Below are positions 10,721 through 23,535 of a DNA stretch of 64,000 nt, piece after piece; the first letter of the stretch is position 1; every line of letters begins with the position of its first letter. The stretch comes from Pardosa pseudoannulata. Lineage: Eukaryota; Arthropoda; Arachnida; Araneae; Lycosidae. The notes below the pieces were generated by a model. The model did no database searches and was not told the DNA's origin. It saw nothing but the letters and a program-made list of their open reading frames with translations. The DNA lies in NCBI GenBank assembly GCA_032207245.1, contig CM063502.1, positions 65,848,569 to 65,912,568 on the forward strand, read 5' to 3'. The position numbers and the translations under genes were made by a program.

Positions 10721-12060
10721 GTTAAATGGTATTATGAATAAAATGTCAAATCATAACAAAAAGTTTTCTCAATTTCAAGTATGCTTTTAGAAAATATAAT
10801 TACCAATTTTTAAAAACTATTAAATAAAAAAATGAAATAAATTTTCAGTTCAATGTAATTTGAGAGTAAATTATGCTTTACATGATTTTTTGATGAAAGG
10901 GACAAACAAGAACAATTTTAAATTTTAGACATTAACGGTATCAAATAAGTAGATGTTTCTTTATTTCATAGGTTACTGAGAACCAAACTCTGTTTGAACT
11001 GAAGTCACTTTTCTATCAGTAAGCTTATTTTTGATGATGCTGAAAATTTAATTTACGTCATGTTAAGTACTGTTAACTTCATCATTATATAATTGTGAAA
11101 ATTTTTATTATCAAACGTTGTGTAAAAACTATTTGTTATGAAAAGCCCGCATAATACAAGTTTTCACCAGCAAGGTATGGTTCCATTATTACCTAATTTG
11201 ACTAAGATCTTGCTTGATATAGATATTTGTTTTAGCACTTTAAAAACGATTCAGTGACAAACATATTTGTTGCATTGATATCTAATTTCAGGAATACTTT
11301 TGTTTAAGAAAATCAGTCAATATATTTGCTTATTGATTGAGACAGTTCATCCTACAGCTATTCAAGTTACTTTGCTGATTTTTTTTTGCCAAGCAAAGGC
11401 AGAAAAACTCAGCAAAGTAACTTCAATTGCTATTTGGGATTTTGCAGTGCCAATATATATCATTTTAGCATATCCAATGAATAAAAATTATTACGAATGT
11501 TTCCCTTCCAAGCTTATTCGGGAATATCTTATTCAGTTTAGCACTTTTATTTAGCTTAAGATGCAGATTTTAATGGGTAAAATGAGATATTGTCTAATGA
11601 ATGGAATATTTGTGGAGCATTCTTGAATAAGATAATATTGGTTTCATAAAAAATATCAATATTTTTGTTAATTAATTAATCATATTAAAACATCCAAGTC
11701 ATTATCATAATCCATCCCTTTTCCGCAGTAAATTCAATCCCACAATATTCTTGGAAACAAAACAAAATAACAACAAAGAAAAATAAACGAAACAAAAGTG
11801 GTCAGTAATAGTTCATTGAATTCACTTAATATTTCAGTGAGTTATTACTACGCCATATCTTTAAGTTCAATTCTTTTGTTTAGAAGAATATCGTGGGAAT
11901 AAATTCTAATGATCAAAATAATGCACAAAATGCAACAAATTTTTGAATTAAAATAACTTTATATTGGGAAGCATTTTCTTTATATATGGCAAAAACAGAT
12001 TCACGTACTTTAAATTAATTTTTTAAATAAACGAATACAATAAGTTGCTGGAATTTGAAG
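10721..12060. other. AT-rich DNA, nothing recognised
   Basis: An 84-codon stop-free stretch at 11300-11554 is hydrophobic but starts at a non-ATG codon and resembles no family. It is treated as chance. Confidence 0.5.
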
Positions 12061-12430
12061 TAGTGGCTGTGCATAACCATGTTCCTAAGAAGAATCATCC
12101 GTTGTATGTCAAGATTGGTGTTCTCAACAAGTGTAAACTGTCTACTCTATTCCCAGTGATTCTTAGCGGGGGAACTACTGTCCTTAGGGGACGATTTACC
12201 AGCCTGAGGGGGAGTTAAAATGGTCACATCACTTTGGGGAGGGCTGGCTGAAGGAGAATTTTTCAAGCGTTTCTGTTTTCTAGGAAGTTCGCAATTTTAC
12301 CCTGACCTTAATCCACAACCTGAAGAACCTTAAATCCACAGTTTTATTGCCTCGTAAAGTGATAAACAGAGAAATTACTTTGGTTTTGAGAGATCACAGT
12401 TTTCTTGGAAGGAATTACGGTCAATTTTCT
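12061..12430. other. GC-richer patch of unknown origin
   Basis: Contains G-rich stretches (GCGGGGGAACTACTG, GAGGGGGAG) unlike the neighbouring AT-rich DNA. It has stops in all frames and resembles worn transposon sequence, but no terminal repeats were found. Confidence 0.3.
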
Positions 12431-12923
12431 TTCAGATATTTGAATAAGTATTACATATGAATATAATTTTTATGTAAAAAGAACTACATATATAATATTT
12501 CTTTTACAGTTTGCTCACGTGTTTTTTTCTCAACTTCTGAAAAGTGAATAGCTTAATTTATCTATCTACCAAGTAAAGATTTAAGAAAGATCACTTTGGT
12601 GTTTCACATGAAATACATCAGTTATTTTAATTTAGTTCACACTTTAAATATTTGAGTTTTTCTGTGCAGATTATAAAAAGTAAAAATAATTTAAAGTAAA
12701 ATAAAAGTAAAAATAGCTAAGAAATATCAGTCTGTAACATAGACGCTTCATGTATAACAGAATATCCCTCCGAATTCTTATTTCTACATTTAAATATCAG
12801 CATTACTACTCTTGATTTTATAATTTAATGTGCACTACTACATAACGTTTAAATTGTATATCTTCATGTGTCAAGTGTTCATTTTATCATTCAGCTATGT
12901 GACTGCAGCTGGGGAAAACTGTC

Positions 12924-13540
12924 AATCTATATGCGTTAAAATGGGAGAAGAGTTTCTAATTTGGATACTCTAAATTTTGAAGAACTTCTTTAATAAAAAC
13001 TTTTTAACCAATTTTTGATGAAATTTCTAAAAATTACGTATCTAAGGGCCATTTAAAATTTTTATGTTTAAAACTAACTACTCTATTTATTGAATCATAG
13101 ATTCCCTTAACATTCTAATTCTGATGAAGTTACAGAAAAATACAATATTGTAGACAATGGAGTAAAATGTTTCTTTTTAAGGTGACAATGACACTTTCAG
13201 GTTATTGAAATTTGACTGAAAATCTATATGCGTTACATTTAGATTATTAGCCAAATTAGTAACAGAAGAGTTACTAATTTAGTTACTCTAAATTTTGAAG
13301 AACTCCTTTAATAAAAATTGTTTCACCAATTTTTGATTAAATTTCTAAAAATTGCGTATCTAAGGGCCATTTAAAATGTTAATGTTTAAAACTAACTACT
13401 GTATTTATTAAACCACAGATTCCCTTAAAATTCTAGTTATGATGAATTTACAGAAAAATACAATACTGTAGACAATGGAGTAAAATGTTTCCTTTTAAGG
13501 TGACAGTGAACATTCAGCTTATTGAAATTTGAATGAAAAT
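12924..13540. repeat. Tandem duplication, 297-bp period, two copies
   Basis: AATCTATATGCGTTA at 12924 recurs at 13221 and the following roughly 300 bp align along their length (shared TAAGGGCCATTTAAAAT, GTAGACAATGGAGTAAAATG) with scattered substitutions. Confidence 0.9.
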
Positions 13541-14449
13541 GTGATGTTTCTATCAATTTTCAAATGTAACTAAGAATAAAAATTAGTTTTTAGATGTTCT
13601 TAATCCTATCATGGATTAATCATTAAAAAATTGCAAATATTTATTACTAGTAATAATTCCAAATATGTTTCTAACAAAGCATTTTGTGTTACATGAACAT
13701 ATGAAACACTCCATTCGTATGTCTAACTAATCACTTTGATATTTATTATATATTTATCTTGTAATATATACGATAAAAGTTAGTTAAAATTAATATTTTT
13801 GAAACTAATCTTATAACAATTGCTATGAGCATCATAAACAGGAGAAGAGGATATTTTCTCTATTATTGCTTTTTTCTTCTTTAAATTTTCCACAAATGCT
13901 TATTATAAAATCTAAGTTTTAATCTGAAAACTAAAATGCATTTTAGAACTAAAAATGGCTATATTATGCGCAAGAAGAGTCAGCATGAAACATACTAAAT
14001 AATAGTATTTTACAAACATTTAATTACTAACAGCTACAAAAATAATCAATATTGTACTTTCCTGTTTTACTCGCTTTTACATAAATATTTAGCTAATAAC
14101 TTATTCAGTTCAAGTGGATTAATAAAAATAAAATTTTGTTTTGAGATTGTTTCAGTAAGAACATCGTATAGAACACTTATTTATAAATGATCAGAAAATG
14201 TTTCACATAAATAAAAAAAATCTATATTTGTGAGTTGATAACTTAATCTGCTAGATTATATAATTTTGCTGTTTCAGCTATTGTACATTAGTAAAACGAA
14301 ACTAAAAACTTTGAACTGGAAGATAACTTTGACTTCTCAATAACCCAGACAAAAAATTATTGAGTGTTCGAATATGAATGACAGTTTTATTCTTATGATC
14401 ATTAATAGAAACAATTCCCCACTAATTGAAAAGTACATTTATTCTTTCA
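13541..14449. other. AT-rich DNA, nothing recognised
   Basis: No open frames of note and no repeat structure recognised. Confidence 0.5.
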
Positions 14450-15260
14450 TGTCTGGTTCGCATTATTTCCCTTCAGACAATGGATCATTATCTCTGTACG
14501 GTTCTGGAAGTCCTCGGGATTAACTTTTCTCCTCCAAGCTCATAATTTGCAGCACATTTCAATTTCTAGTAATGAACATATACAAACTGGGTGAGCGCGC
14601 TGATCCAAATTGTGTTAATTATGCTTGAGTTGCAAAACAAATCAGAAGCAAATTTTATTCAAAGGTAATTAACTTCAAGAGTTTGTTTATTAATCTACAA
14701 TGCGTTACCTAACACACAGGATTAAATCGATAACTTTTTAACCACAAAAATAAACGGAGCAAGAGCATGAGGGAAAACGCCCCTGAAAGTTTTCCCCATA
14801 AAAATCCCTCAACCGCTTTTAGGACTTGACTCTTGAAGTTCTTGATGGGAAGAGGAAGCACAAGGAGAGCGAAATGGTCGCTATGGTAACCAGACGTGCT
14901 TTGTAACCGAAAGTAATTAGTGACTTATAAGAGACATTTCTCCAATCACTTGTTTGAAAGAGATTTATTTTGGATAGGAATTGAAAAACAGGGCGAGAGA
15001 GAGAGAGAGAGAGCGAGCGTCTAGAATCGAAGTTAGTTTAAGGGGGACATAGAGCGAGAATGAAGACGGAGTGCTATAAACAAATCGCAATCATCTCTCG
15101 CAAAATGAGCAACGGACGAGAAAATAATTTTTTGGTCCTTTGGGATTGCCGGCGTGTAATTGCAAACTAGGAAATGATTACCCAGTTTACCTTACTTTGT
15201 AATTATCTAATTATAAAACCCCCCAGTTACATTACTGCGCTACAAGTAATTTCGATTTAG
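14450..15260. promoter_or_regulatory. GC-richer single-copy island with GA tract and X-box-like site
   Basis: Balanced-composition island containing GTCGCTATGGTAAC (14877-14890), one base off the RFX X-box consensus GYTRYY-N(1-3)-RRHRAC, and a (GA)n tract at about 14996-15015 of the kind bound by GAGA-type factors. No coding frame runs through it. A regulatory role is inferred from motifs and composition only. Confidence 0.3.
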
Positions 15261-15468
15261 GAACACATCCACTTCTTAAAACATATATTTCGGAAAGCAG
15301 ATACGGCTTTAAAACAGAAAGTCTATATATTCTTTAAAATGAGTCGCTTTCTTTGAGGAAAGGAATTATATAGCTGCTACGAATAAAACAGGGCTTTTAA
15401 TAAATGATCCTGCACAGAAATCCGAGAAACTTTTCTAATTTCAAAAGTTTTTCACTCTATATGCTCTG

Positions 15469-16780
15469 TTGGTCATGCATTTCTATGGACTTGAAGATGA
15501 TTGTATATAACGGCTGTGAACACAAGCTAATGAAAAAGTGTATTTCTTTTTAAAGTTCAATTTTTCTCATTAATTATTTAAGAGAAAGTAGTACCTTTCA
15601 AGCTGAAATGCCTTAATTATAACAGCCTATTTTTATAAAGCCTATATAATAAAAATTTCTACTCTACTTAAAACAAAATTATTCCTAGATCATCTGTAAG
15701 GCTCTAATACTATAAAATTGTTTAGTTTCGACATATGAACAAAGCAAAGTATATACACCAAGTAAAGAAAAATATAAATTCCTCTACCCGTAAAATAATT
15801 ATAGATATTTGTACATTAGACAATAATTTTTTATGTTAAATAGAAGCCAATTATATTTTTTATTCTTATAAAATCAGCAATAAAAATACGAGCAATATTT
15901 TGATATGTTTTTTATAGCATGATAAAGAATATATTTTTGAAAGTTTTCGAATTCTTAAATTTATGACTTAAAAAAAAATAAATGTCAGATATGTTTAAAA
16001 TATACTGTTTTCAGAATTAAAAAATGTATTAATCTTTAATTTCATACAAAAATTTATTTTCTAATATTCAAATTTCAAAAATTATGTTGTGGATAGGTGA
16101 ATTTAAATTTTTCATTTGACGTCTTTTTTTGTTATTTAAAAAATGTACTACTTGATAATTCAAAACTAAATAATTTTTCACAGTTAAACCACTATAATAA
16201 CTAACAAATATTACTCAAAAAGAAGCAGAAGTTTTTATTTTATGATTTATAATTGATTCATATAACTGAAAATAAAAGTGTTACTATAGAGATTTTAATT
16301 CTGAAAAAGGGCTATTTTCCGTTAAAGAAAAAATTACAGAAATTCGCTCCATAGAATTTTATCAGTATCCTCTGCGTTACTTTAATAAATACTTAAATGC
16401 CTAAACATATTAATTAACAGTAAAACAAATAATGTAGACAAATTCATGAATATTTCTAAAAAATATAACATTGATAATAGCAGCAAAGCCCTTTTTTATT
16501 AGAAATTTGAGTATTTTTTATGTTTGTATATTTTAAACTTTTAAACAACATATTAATACTAATTTTAATTTAATGTTTTTTAAGAAAGTAATCCAGTATT
16601 TTAAAAGCTGTAATATATGGGTTTGGTGTATGGGATATAATACTGTGAACTGCGGGTGCATTGGGATTAATATTTAACATTTCAAAAGGTGATTAGATAA
16701 TTTGTTGGTTACGCATTTCTACGGACTTACAGATGATTGTACGGAACTTCAGTGAAAACAAACTAATGAAAATATTTTTG
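15469..16780. repeat. Dispersed direct repeat, about 80 bp at 1.24-kb spacing
   Basis: 15469-15545 (TTGGTCATGCATTTCTATGG, then CTTGAAGATGATTGTA) is repeated at 16705-16780 with about ten differences. The intervening AT-rich DNA shows no gene. Confidence 0.6.
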
Positions 16781-17216
16781 TCTAGCTCTAAAATTCTAGA
16801 ATAAAGCTTCTAGTTTTTAAAAATATGTTTTCTGACTTTTTTTAATCTAAGTCCTTCAACAATGCATTATGGTGCTATACCTGAAATTAAAGGTTTAACC
16901 CGTTTGAGAAAATTTAAATTGAAAGGAATTTAATAGATGAAACAAACCATTTTTTGGTGATAGACATGTTTATAAAACCCGATTGTTGTGCTGAATAATA
17001 AAAATATCGATTTTTTTTTTACTTATTGCATTATCTTATTTGCAGTCATTGGTTTTACTAAAATTGTTAAACTGTGGAAATATTTGCAAAGCTTCAATGT
17101 TTACAATTATTTTTTTATAATGCCACTGTGTTGTAGTAAAAGAGTACATGCTTAATTTATTATTTGCTGTATATTAAACCTTATAAAGCAGCAATTTTTA
17201 TATCCTATTTAATCAG

Positions 17217-17217
<1 letters not shown>

Positions 17218-17300
<83 letters not shown>
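17218..17300. repeat. (TA)n microsatellite
   Basis: An uninterrupted TA run of about 75 bp, then CATAT. Confidence 0.95.
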
Positions 17301-20029
17301 TTATAAGTTGCGTATTTACCGGTAAAAATTCTTCCTATTGAAAAACAGATTCTGTATATTTTATTTTATTAGTATAGGCTATTAAAATACATACGAGTGG
17401 CGTCTTATAACTCGAAGCTTAAAATAGCCCTTTGCTGTAATTGTAGTTGTACCAGATGAACTGCAATTAAAACGGTAAAAAATATGTATGCCAAAGGTAG
17501 AAGTGGGTTTTGTACTTCAATCTTTGGTTTCAGTGACTTGAGTCTAAGATATTTCGGTCACCCACAGAAAAAATAGAATATGAAAATCTAAATAAAGATA
17601 TTTTATTCATTATAGTGTTGAGTAAAATCTTATAGAAAATATATTTTTTTATAAACTCATTCTAGTAAATATGTAATTCTATATGTTTCAAATTTTTGAA
17701 TGTTTAGTTTGACATACGAGACAAAGACATACCCAAGTCTTGTAAATTCACCGAATTTTTCATTTAGCACTGATTTAATAGCTGGAAATATGAATACCCT
17801 TTAAATGCTAATTTACCGGTAATTTAAAAATAACATTAAAAGCAAGTAATAAGTACTATATATGTGCATTATTTTCCGAAATCTGAATCTATATTTCAAA
17901 GACAAAATACTCCAAGTATTAATGTGGGATGAAAACATTTAAATATCGACTTAATATTCAATAATACATTTTATTTCTTTACTAATCAATTTATAAAATT
18001 TATTAATGAAATATTTAAAGAAAAAGTCAACATCTCCTATTGCACTAAAAGCACTGTCAATGTACAAATGTGGTTTTATCAATACTTTCTAGCTTTTGTT
18101 GCGTTTATAACACTAAATAACAGATAAAAGTCTCAAACCAGGAAAAAAGTACGACGCCGGATTGACCAGCTGTATCAGCTATGCTTCGCTCTCCCCACTC
18201 CTATAAAAACTTTGACCTTTGTTTCAGTTTACATTCCGATGTATGAAACTTATGTAAATGAAGTACATAGCTAGACAAAACATTGTTACGAAAAGATGGG
18301 TTTCATTCTTCGAGTATGGAGAATAAACGGTTGCTCCAATCTGAACATCTGCATGCTATAAATCTCATGAGGTGTATTTGATAACACTACTAAACATTCC
18401 TAACGCTACTAAACGTATACATAAATAACGCGGTACTAGAATTGGACATAAAAACTATAATATAGATTTTCTGTTTGAAGATTATAGGTACAATTTTGTA
18501 ATCTACTTGTAAATATCTACCGGTATTACAAACCCTTGTCTAATTCTTTTAGTATTATTACGTTACCATTTAGTATCATTACGTAACCGTTTATCAGGTT
18601 GTGGGAGAGCTATAATCAATATTTTACAATTGAAGGATAATTAATTGAGTATTTTTTATTTAGAGTCATTTAAAATGATTATAAATATTGATGACAATTG
18701 AAGAACTCATTTATTATACTCACAAACTTAAAAAACAGTCTTTAGAGTTTTAGCTATTTAGCCATACTTCGGAAACCTGTTTTGTGAATGAAATCTAAGA
18801 AAAATATATCTTTATAAATTTACTCTACCAAATATGTAATTCTGTTTATTTTAGATTTTTTGATACTGAATATGATAAACTAGAAAGCTGTACCCTTATT
18901 CTGGCATTATGTTCCTAACATTTGTATTTGATTTAAGACTTTATATAGGCTATAAAAAGTATAAAACAATGAAACAAGTTATTGTTGAAATAGTTTTCAA
19001 ATAAGCTCATTTATTTCTATTATCTGGAAATGAAAATGCTGGGGTTAGCAAGCTTAAACTTAGCGTCTTTTTAAATTTAATTTTTTCTTTTACTTAAAAA
19101 TTTATATATTAATCTTTGCTTCTTTTATAGTGAACATCTTAAAAATCAAGCTATATTTGAATTTTTTTTCATACAGTGTCATACCTTATTTTTGTTTCTT
19201 CTATGGCAAATATTTTGAATATCTGTCAGAATTAAATATTTTTCATACAATGTTATTCCTTATTTTAATCTACGTAGTTATATTTTCTTAATATTCATTA
19301 TTTAAAGATTCATTATTAAGAATTTTTTGGTGAGAAAATCAGATTAATTTACGTTAGAAGGGTTAAAAATCTATCACTCTTTAATGATATTATTGATAAC
19401 TTATGTAGTATACAAGAAAAAATCTTTCAGGAAGAATGCTTTTAAAAGATACTTGCGACTCTTTTTTTGCTTTTTTACCTTTACGAAAGTAGTATTAATT
19501 ATATTAATTTAATAAAGGTAAAAAGAGTAGTTTATGATTTAATTTAGATAAAGGAAAAATTTTATTATATATGGTAAAGCTAATTTTATTATTTGTACAG
19601 ACAGCTTGTAAAATAACTTGCAAGCTCTTTTTACTCTATTATCATAAGATTAATTTATCAGTCAATTTAATGTTAAGAAGAAATTTTATCTAACAAATGA
19701 TTTCATGATTTTATAAAAAATTATTTAGGAATAGTTTACTTAGTTATTTCGTAAGAAAGGAGTAAAAGAGGATAATGAATAAACACTCTCATAGAAAACT
19801 ATTTGAACCTAACATGGATAACAAAGTATTAGATGTATAATACAAGTACAAAAAATCATATTTTAAAGATTCAACTAAATATAATGTGGACTGGGATGTA
19901 TATATAAATGCACCGACAAAATAAATCACAACCAAAGTTGTGCTAAATAATATATATGTTATTTGGTTTTATGAAAAAGTCAAAAATAAAATGATAGAGA
20001 ATTTAATCGAAATCTTGTTCACAAAGTGC
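17301..20029. other. AT-rich DNA with one degenerate long-range duplication
   Basis: No gene. 17590-17700 and 18785-18860 share worn similarity (AAATATGTAATTCT, TTTTTGAATG versus TTTTTGATACTG), an offset of about 1.17 kb. At 18195-18235 a TATAAAA is followed by CTTTGACCTTTG, a nuclear-receptor-like half site. No transcript evidence is visible. Confidence 0.4.
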
Positions 20030-20515
20030 TTTAATTTTACCCATATGTTTGTTCGCTGACCGTGCATCGCTCTATTAGACGTGTTTTTATCGGAATCTAT
20101 CAAATTTTGTGAAGCTTTTCAAATCTTTTCCTCCCAAGCCAAGCTGTTTTGCTCAATTGCTTCGACACTGCTGTCATGTTTTGCGTGTAACAGAAGCTTT
20201 TGGCCCCGGAGCCATGCTAAAAATTTCAGTCACGAACAGAGTGAGAAATCGAGATTCTTCAATTCTTATTTTCCTCGAGACTTTTTACGAATTCTCTAGT
20301 GGTAGATGTATTCCCTTTGAAAATTCTCTCGCCTGTCACCTTTATATTGTCTCGCAAAGAAATAGGCAAGCCTTATTCCAACTTATGAATTCCATGAAGG
20401 TTTCTAGAATTTTATTTTTCTTATCTATCGATCAAATTTTCGGATATAACTTCCGGCCACAATTTGAATACAGAAAGATTAATAAAATGCCTCATTTTAA
20501 ATTCCAATAAAAGTT
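20030..20515 (+). other. GC-richer segment with overlapping open frames, no recognised product
   Basis: Two overlapping frames (72 codons from 20081, 133 codons from 20109) are free of stops on the plus strand, unusual in such AT-rich DNA. The longer one begins at GTG, not ATG, and its translation shows no domain, signal peptide or repeat that I recognise. The segment ends just before the 470-bp tandem array. It may be an exon fragment, a conserved element or chance. Confidence 0.15.
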
Positions 20516-20611
20516 TCGAAAATAATTTTAATATTTCTCTTTTCGAACTCGGCTTTAACACAAATTTTTATAAACGGAATTTTTATTGATATGTAGATCT
20601 TATATTAAATA

Positions 20612-22800
20612 AATGTTAAAATTCACCAAAAAATTTGAAAATATAATATTCTGTTTTCCTTGTTCATATCCTGTTGTGGTAACGAAAAATTTTAGGAATA
20701 AGATCTATAACCAAATATTCTGATGTTAAACTAAAAGTATTACTGCCTTTATTTCCGAGTTCCTGTTTTTTTTATTTTATAATTAGAGATTCATTATTTT
20801 AGAACGGTACAGCCATTTTCTTTTAATTTATATTAGGTACTGATAGTTATGAGGTTATTTAAGGATCGTACCCAGGATTTAGAGCCTCTAAGAATAGTTT
20901 AGTGGGGGTTCAAATTAGACAGAGTTTCCCCGGATACTTTCCTATTTTTTGAAGTAAAAAATAAAATTTAGTAAAAAAAAATGTAAAATTTAATATATTA
21001 AATATTCACAATTTCATTAAAGTATATATATAACTTAATATATCTTTCTGAAATTCCATGCACATCCAAAAGTGTCCAAAAATGTTAAAATTCCCCAAAA
21101 AATTTGAAATTATAAAATTCTTTTTTCCTTGTTCATATCCTGTTGTGGTAACGAAAAATTGTAGGAATAAAGATCCATAACCAAATACTCTGATGTTAAA
21201 CTAAAAGTATTACTGCCTTTATTTCCGAGTTCCTGTTTTTTTTATTTTATAATTAGAGATTCATTATTTTAGAACGGTACAGCCATTTTCTTTTAATTTA
21301 TATTAGGTACTGATAGTTATGAGGTTATTTAAGGATCGTACCCAGGATTTAGAGCCTCTAAGAATAAGTTTAGTGGGGCTTCAAATTGGACAGAGTTTTT
21401 CGCGGATACTTTCCAATTTTTTGAAGTAAAAAATAAAATTTAGTAAAAAAAAATGTAAAATTTAATATATTAAATATTCACAATTTCATTAAAGTATATA
21501 TATAACTTAATATATCTTTCTGAAATTCCATGCACATCCAAAAGTGTCCAAAAATGTTAAAATTCCCCAAAAAATTTGAAATTATAAAATTCTTTTTTCC
21601 TTGTTCATATCCTGTTGTGGCAACGAAAAATTGTAGGAATAAAGATCCATAACCAAATACTCTGATGTTAAACTAAAAGTATTACTGCCTTTATTTCCGA
21701 GTTCCTGTTTTTTTTATTTTATAATTAGAGATTCATTATTTTAGAACGGTACAGCCATTTTCTTTTAATTTATATTAGGTACTGATAGTTATGAGGTTAT
21801 TTAAGGATCGTACCCAGGATTTAGAGCCTCTAAGAATAGTTTAGTGGGGGTTCAAATTAGACAGAGTTTCCCCGGATACTTTCCTATTTTTTGAAGTAAA
21901 AAATAAAATTTAGTAAAAAAAAATGTAAAATTTAATATATTAAATATTCACAATTTCATTAAAGTATATATATAACTTAATATATCTTTCTGAAATTCCA
22001 TGCACATCCAAAAGTGTCCAAAAATGTTAAAATTCCCCAAAAAATTTGAAATTATAAAATTCTTTTTTCCTTGTTCATATCCTGTTGTGGCAACGAAAAA
22101 TTGTAGGAATAAAGATCCATAACCAAATACTCTGATGTTAAACTCAAAGTATTACTGCCTTTATTTCCGATTTCCTGTTTTTTTAATTTATTATTAGAGA
22201 TTTATTATTTTAGAACGGAACAACCGTTTTCTTTTAGTTTATATTAGGTACTGATACTTTATACGGTTATGTAAGGATCGTACCCAGGATTTAGAGTCTC
22301 CAAGATTTACTTTAGTGGGGTTCAAATTGGACTTTTTCCTTGATACTTTCCTACTTTTTGAACTAAAAAATAAAATTTAGTAAAAAAAACTGTGTAAAAT
22401 TTAATATTATATTTAATATTCACAATTTCATTAAAGTATATATAAAATTTAATAACATATCTTTCTGAAAGTCCATGCACATCCAAAAATGTCCAAAAAT
22501 TTATAATCAGAGATTCATGATTTTAGAACGGTGCAACCATTTTCTTTTAATTTATATTAGGTACTGATACTTTATGAGGTTATGTAAGGATTGTACCCAG
22601 GATATAGAGCCTCTAAGATTTACTTTAGTGGGGATCAAATTGGACTGAGTTTCCCCGGATACTTTCCTATTTTTCGAACTAAAAAATAAAATTTTGTAAC
22701 AAAACTGTGTAAAATTTAATATTATATTTAATATTCACAATTTCATTAAAGAATATATAAAATTTAATATCATATCTTTCTGATAGTCCATGCCCAATCT
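20612..22800. repeat. Tandem satellite array, 470-bp unit, five copies
   Basis: The landmark AATGTTAAAATTC occurs at 20612, 21081, 21553 and 22023, giving units of 469-472 bp, and a fifth copy lacking about 160 bp starts near 22497. Each carries GGATCGTACCCAGGATTTAG (slightly altered in copy 5) and TTCCGAGTTCCTG or a variant. Copies 1-3 are nearly identical. Copies 4 and 5 are clearly more diverged, with small indels. No coding frame spans a unit. Confidence 0.97.
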
Positions 22801-23205
22801 TGTGTAATATTTTTCAGTAAATGTATAACACAATTTAGAGCAAAAATTATTAAAATTAAACAAGTAGATAAAATTTAAAAAAATTGAAAATTTTACTCAA
22901 ATTTTGATTAAATATGCAGCTTAAAAAATTTGTATTTGAGAAATGTACTTTTATATGAGTATTAAAATGCAATGGAATTAACTCCATAATTTCAGGTGGG
23001 TTAGAACCAGTCAACCCTCTCTTTCCCGGCTACGGCCTTGTATTAAACTGCAAGAAAGGATTATTAAAAATAAATAATTTATAATACTAATTATTATTAG
23101 TTTATATTAATAACTAGGTTCATGATTACCCACATTCGTCGTTTGACTCTCACATCGTGCACTTGGCCTTGCAATAATTATGTAAAAAATATATTATTTA
23201 TTTAA
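22801..23205. other. AT-rich DNA with a short GC-rich repeat-like motif
   Basis: Around 22995-23045 the sequence GGTGGGTTAGAACC ... CCCGGCTACGGCCTTG resembles ends of non-autonomous elements read on the minus strand. No paired terminal repeat was found. Confidence 0.3.
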
Positions 23206-23211
23206 CATATG

Positions 23212-23323
23212 AAAATTGCCTCTAATTATTAATATATCTTCTAACGTGGTTTCACTGAGATTACTTCTGTTGTCTCGGAGAATAAATTTCAACACTAACT
23301 TGTGTAGCTGGAGCTGCCAAAAC
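23212..23323 (-). pseudogene. hAT transposase C-terminal (hATC dimerisation) relic
   Basis: On the minus strand, 23323-23294 encodes VLAAPATQVS. After a small deletion and a +1 shift, 23292-23212 encodes 27 stop-free codons beginning LKFILRDNRSNLSE and ending TLEDILIIRGNF. This matches the conserved hATC core of hAT transposases (...PATQVSVERxFS-LKFIL-xxRxxLSxxxLEDIL-IR...), with the VERxFS block missing. The deletion inside the most conserved motif and the absence of upstream catalytic sequence show an inactive fragment. The hAT-like terminus at 23431-23535 lies on its 5' side, consistent with one internally deleted minus-strand element. Confidence 0.8.
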
Positions 23324-23430
23324 CACCATTGCAATCTTAAACAAGTGCGGATATGTAATTATAAAGTTGACGTTAAATTAGAAAATATTGATAAGTTGGT
23401 AACAGTAACAAAATGACTGAAAGATATATC

Positions 23431-23535
23431 GAACCGAAATAAACCGATATTTTTTTCGGTTCAGTTCCGGTTTTCGTTCCGACCAAAATAACGGTTTTTT
23501 TCCGGTTTTCGGTTCAGTTCCGGTTCGAAGCCCTG
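23431..23535 (-). mobile_element. hAT-type terminal and subterminal region
   Basis: Read on the minus strand it begins CAGGGCTTCGAACCGG, a typical CAGGG-type hAT terminus. Repeated subterminal CCGGAACTGAACCG / TTCCGGTT blocks follow, of the kind expected for transposase binding. The matching opposite terminus was not found in the window, so the element's other end is lost or unrecognised. Confidence 0.6.

Noticed and set aside
22995..23045. Candidate 3' end for the hAT relic
   Set aside because: Does not contain an inverted match to the CAGGGCTTCGAACCGG terminus.
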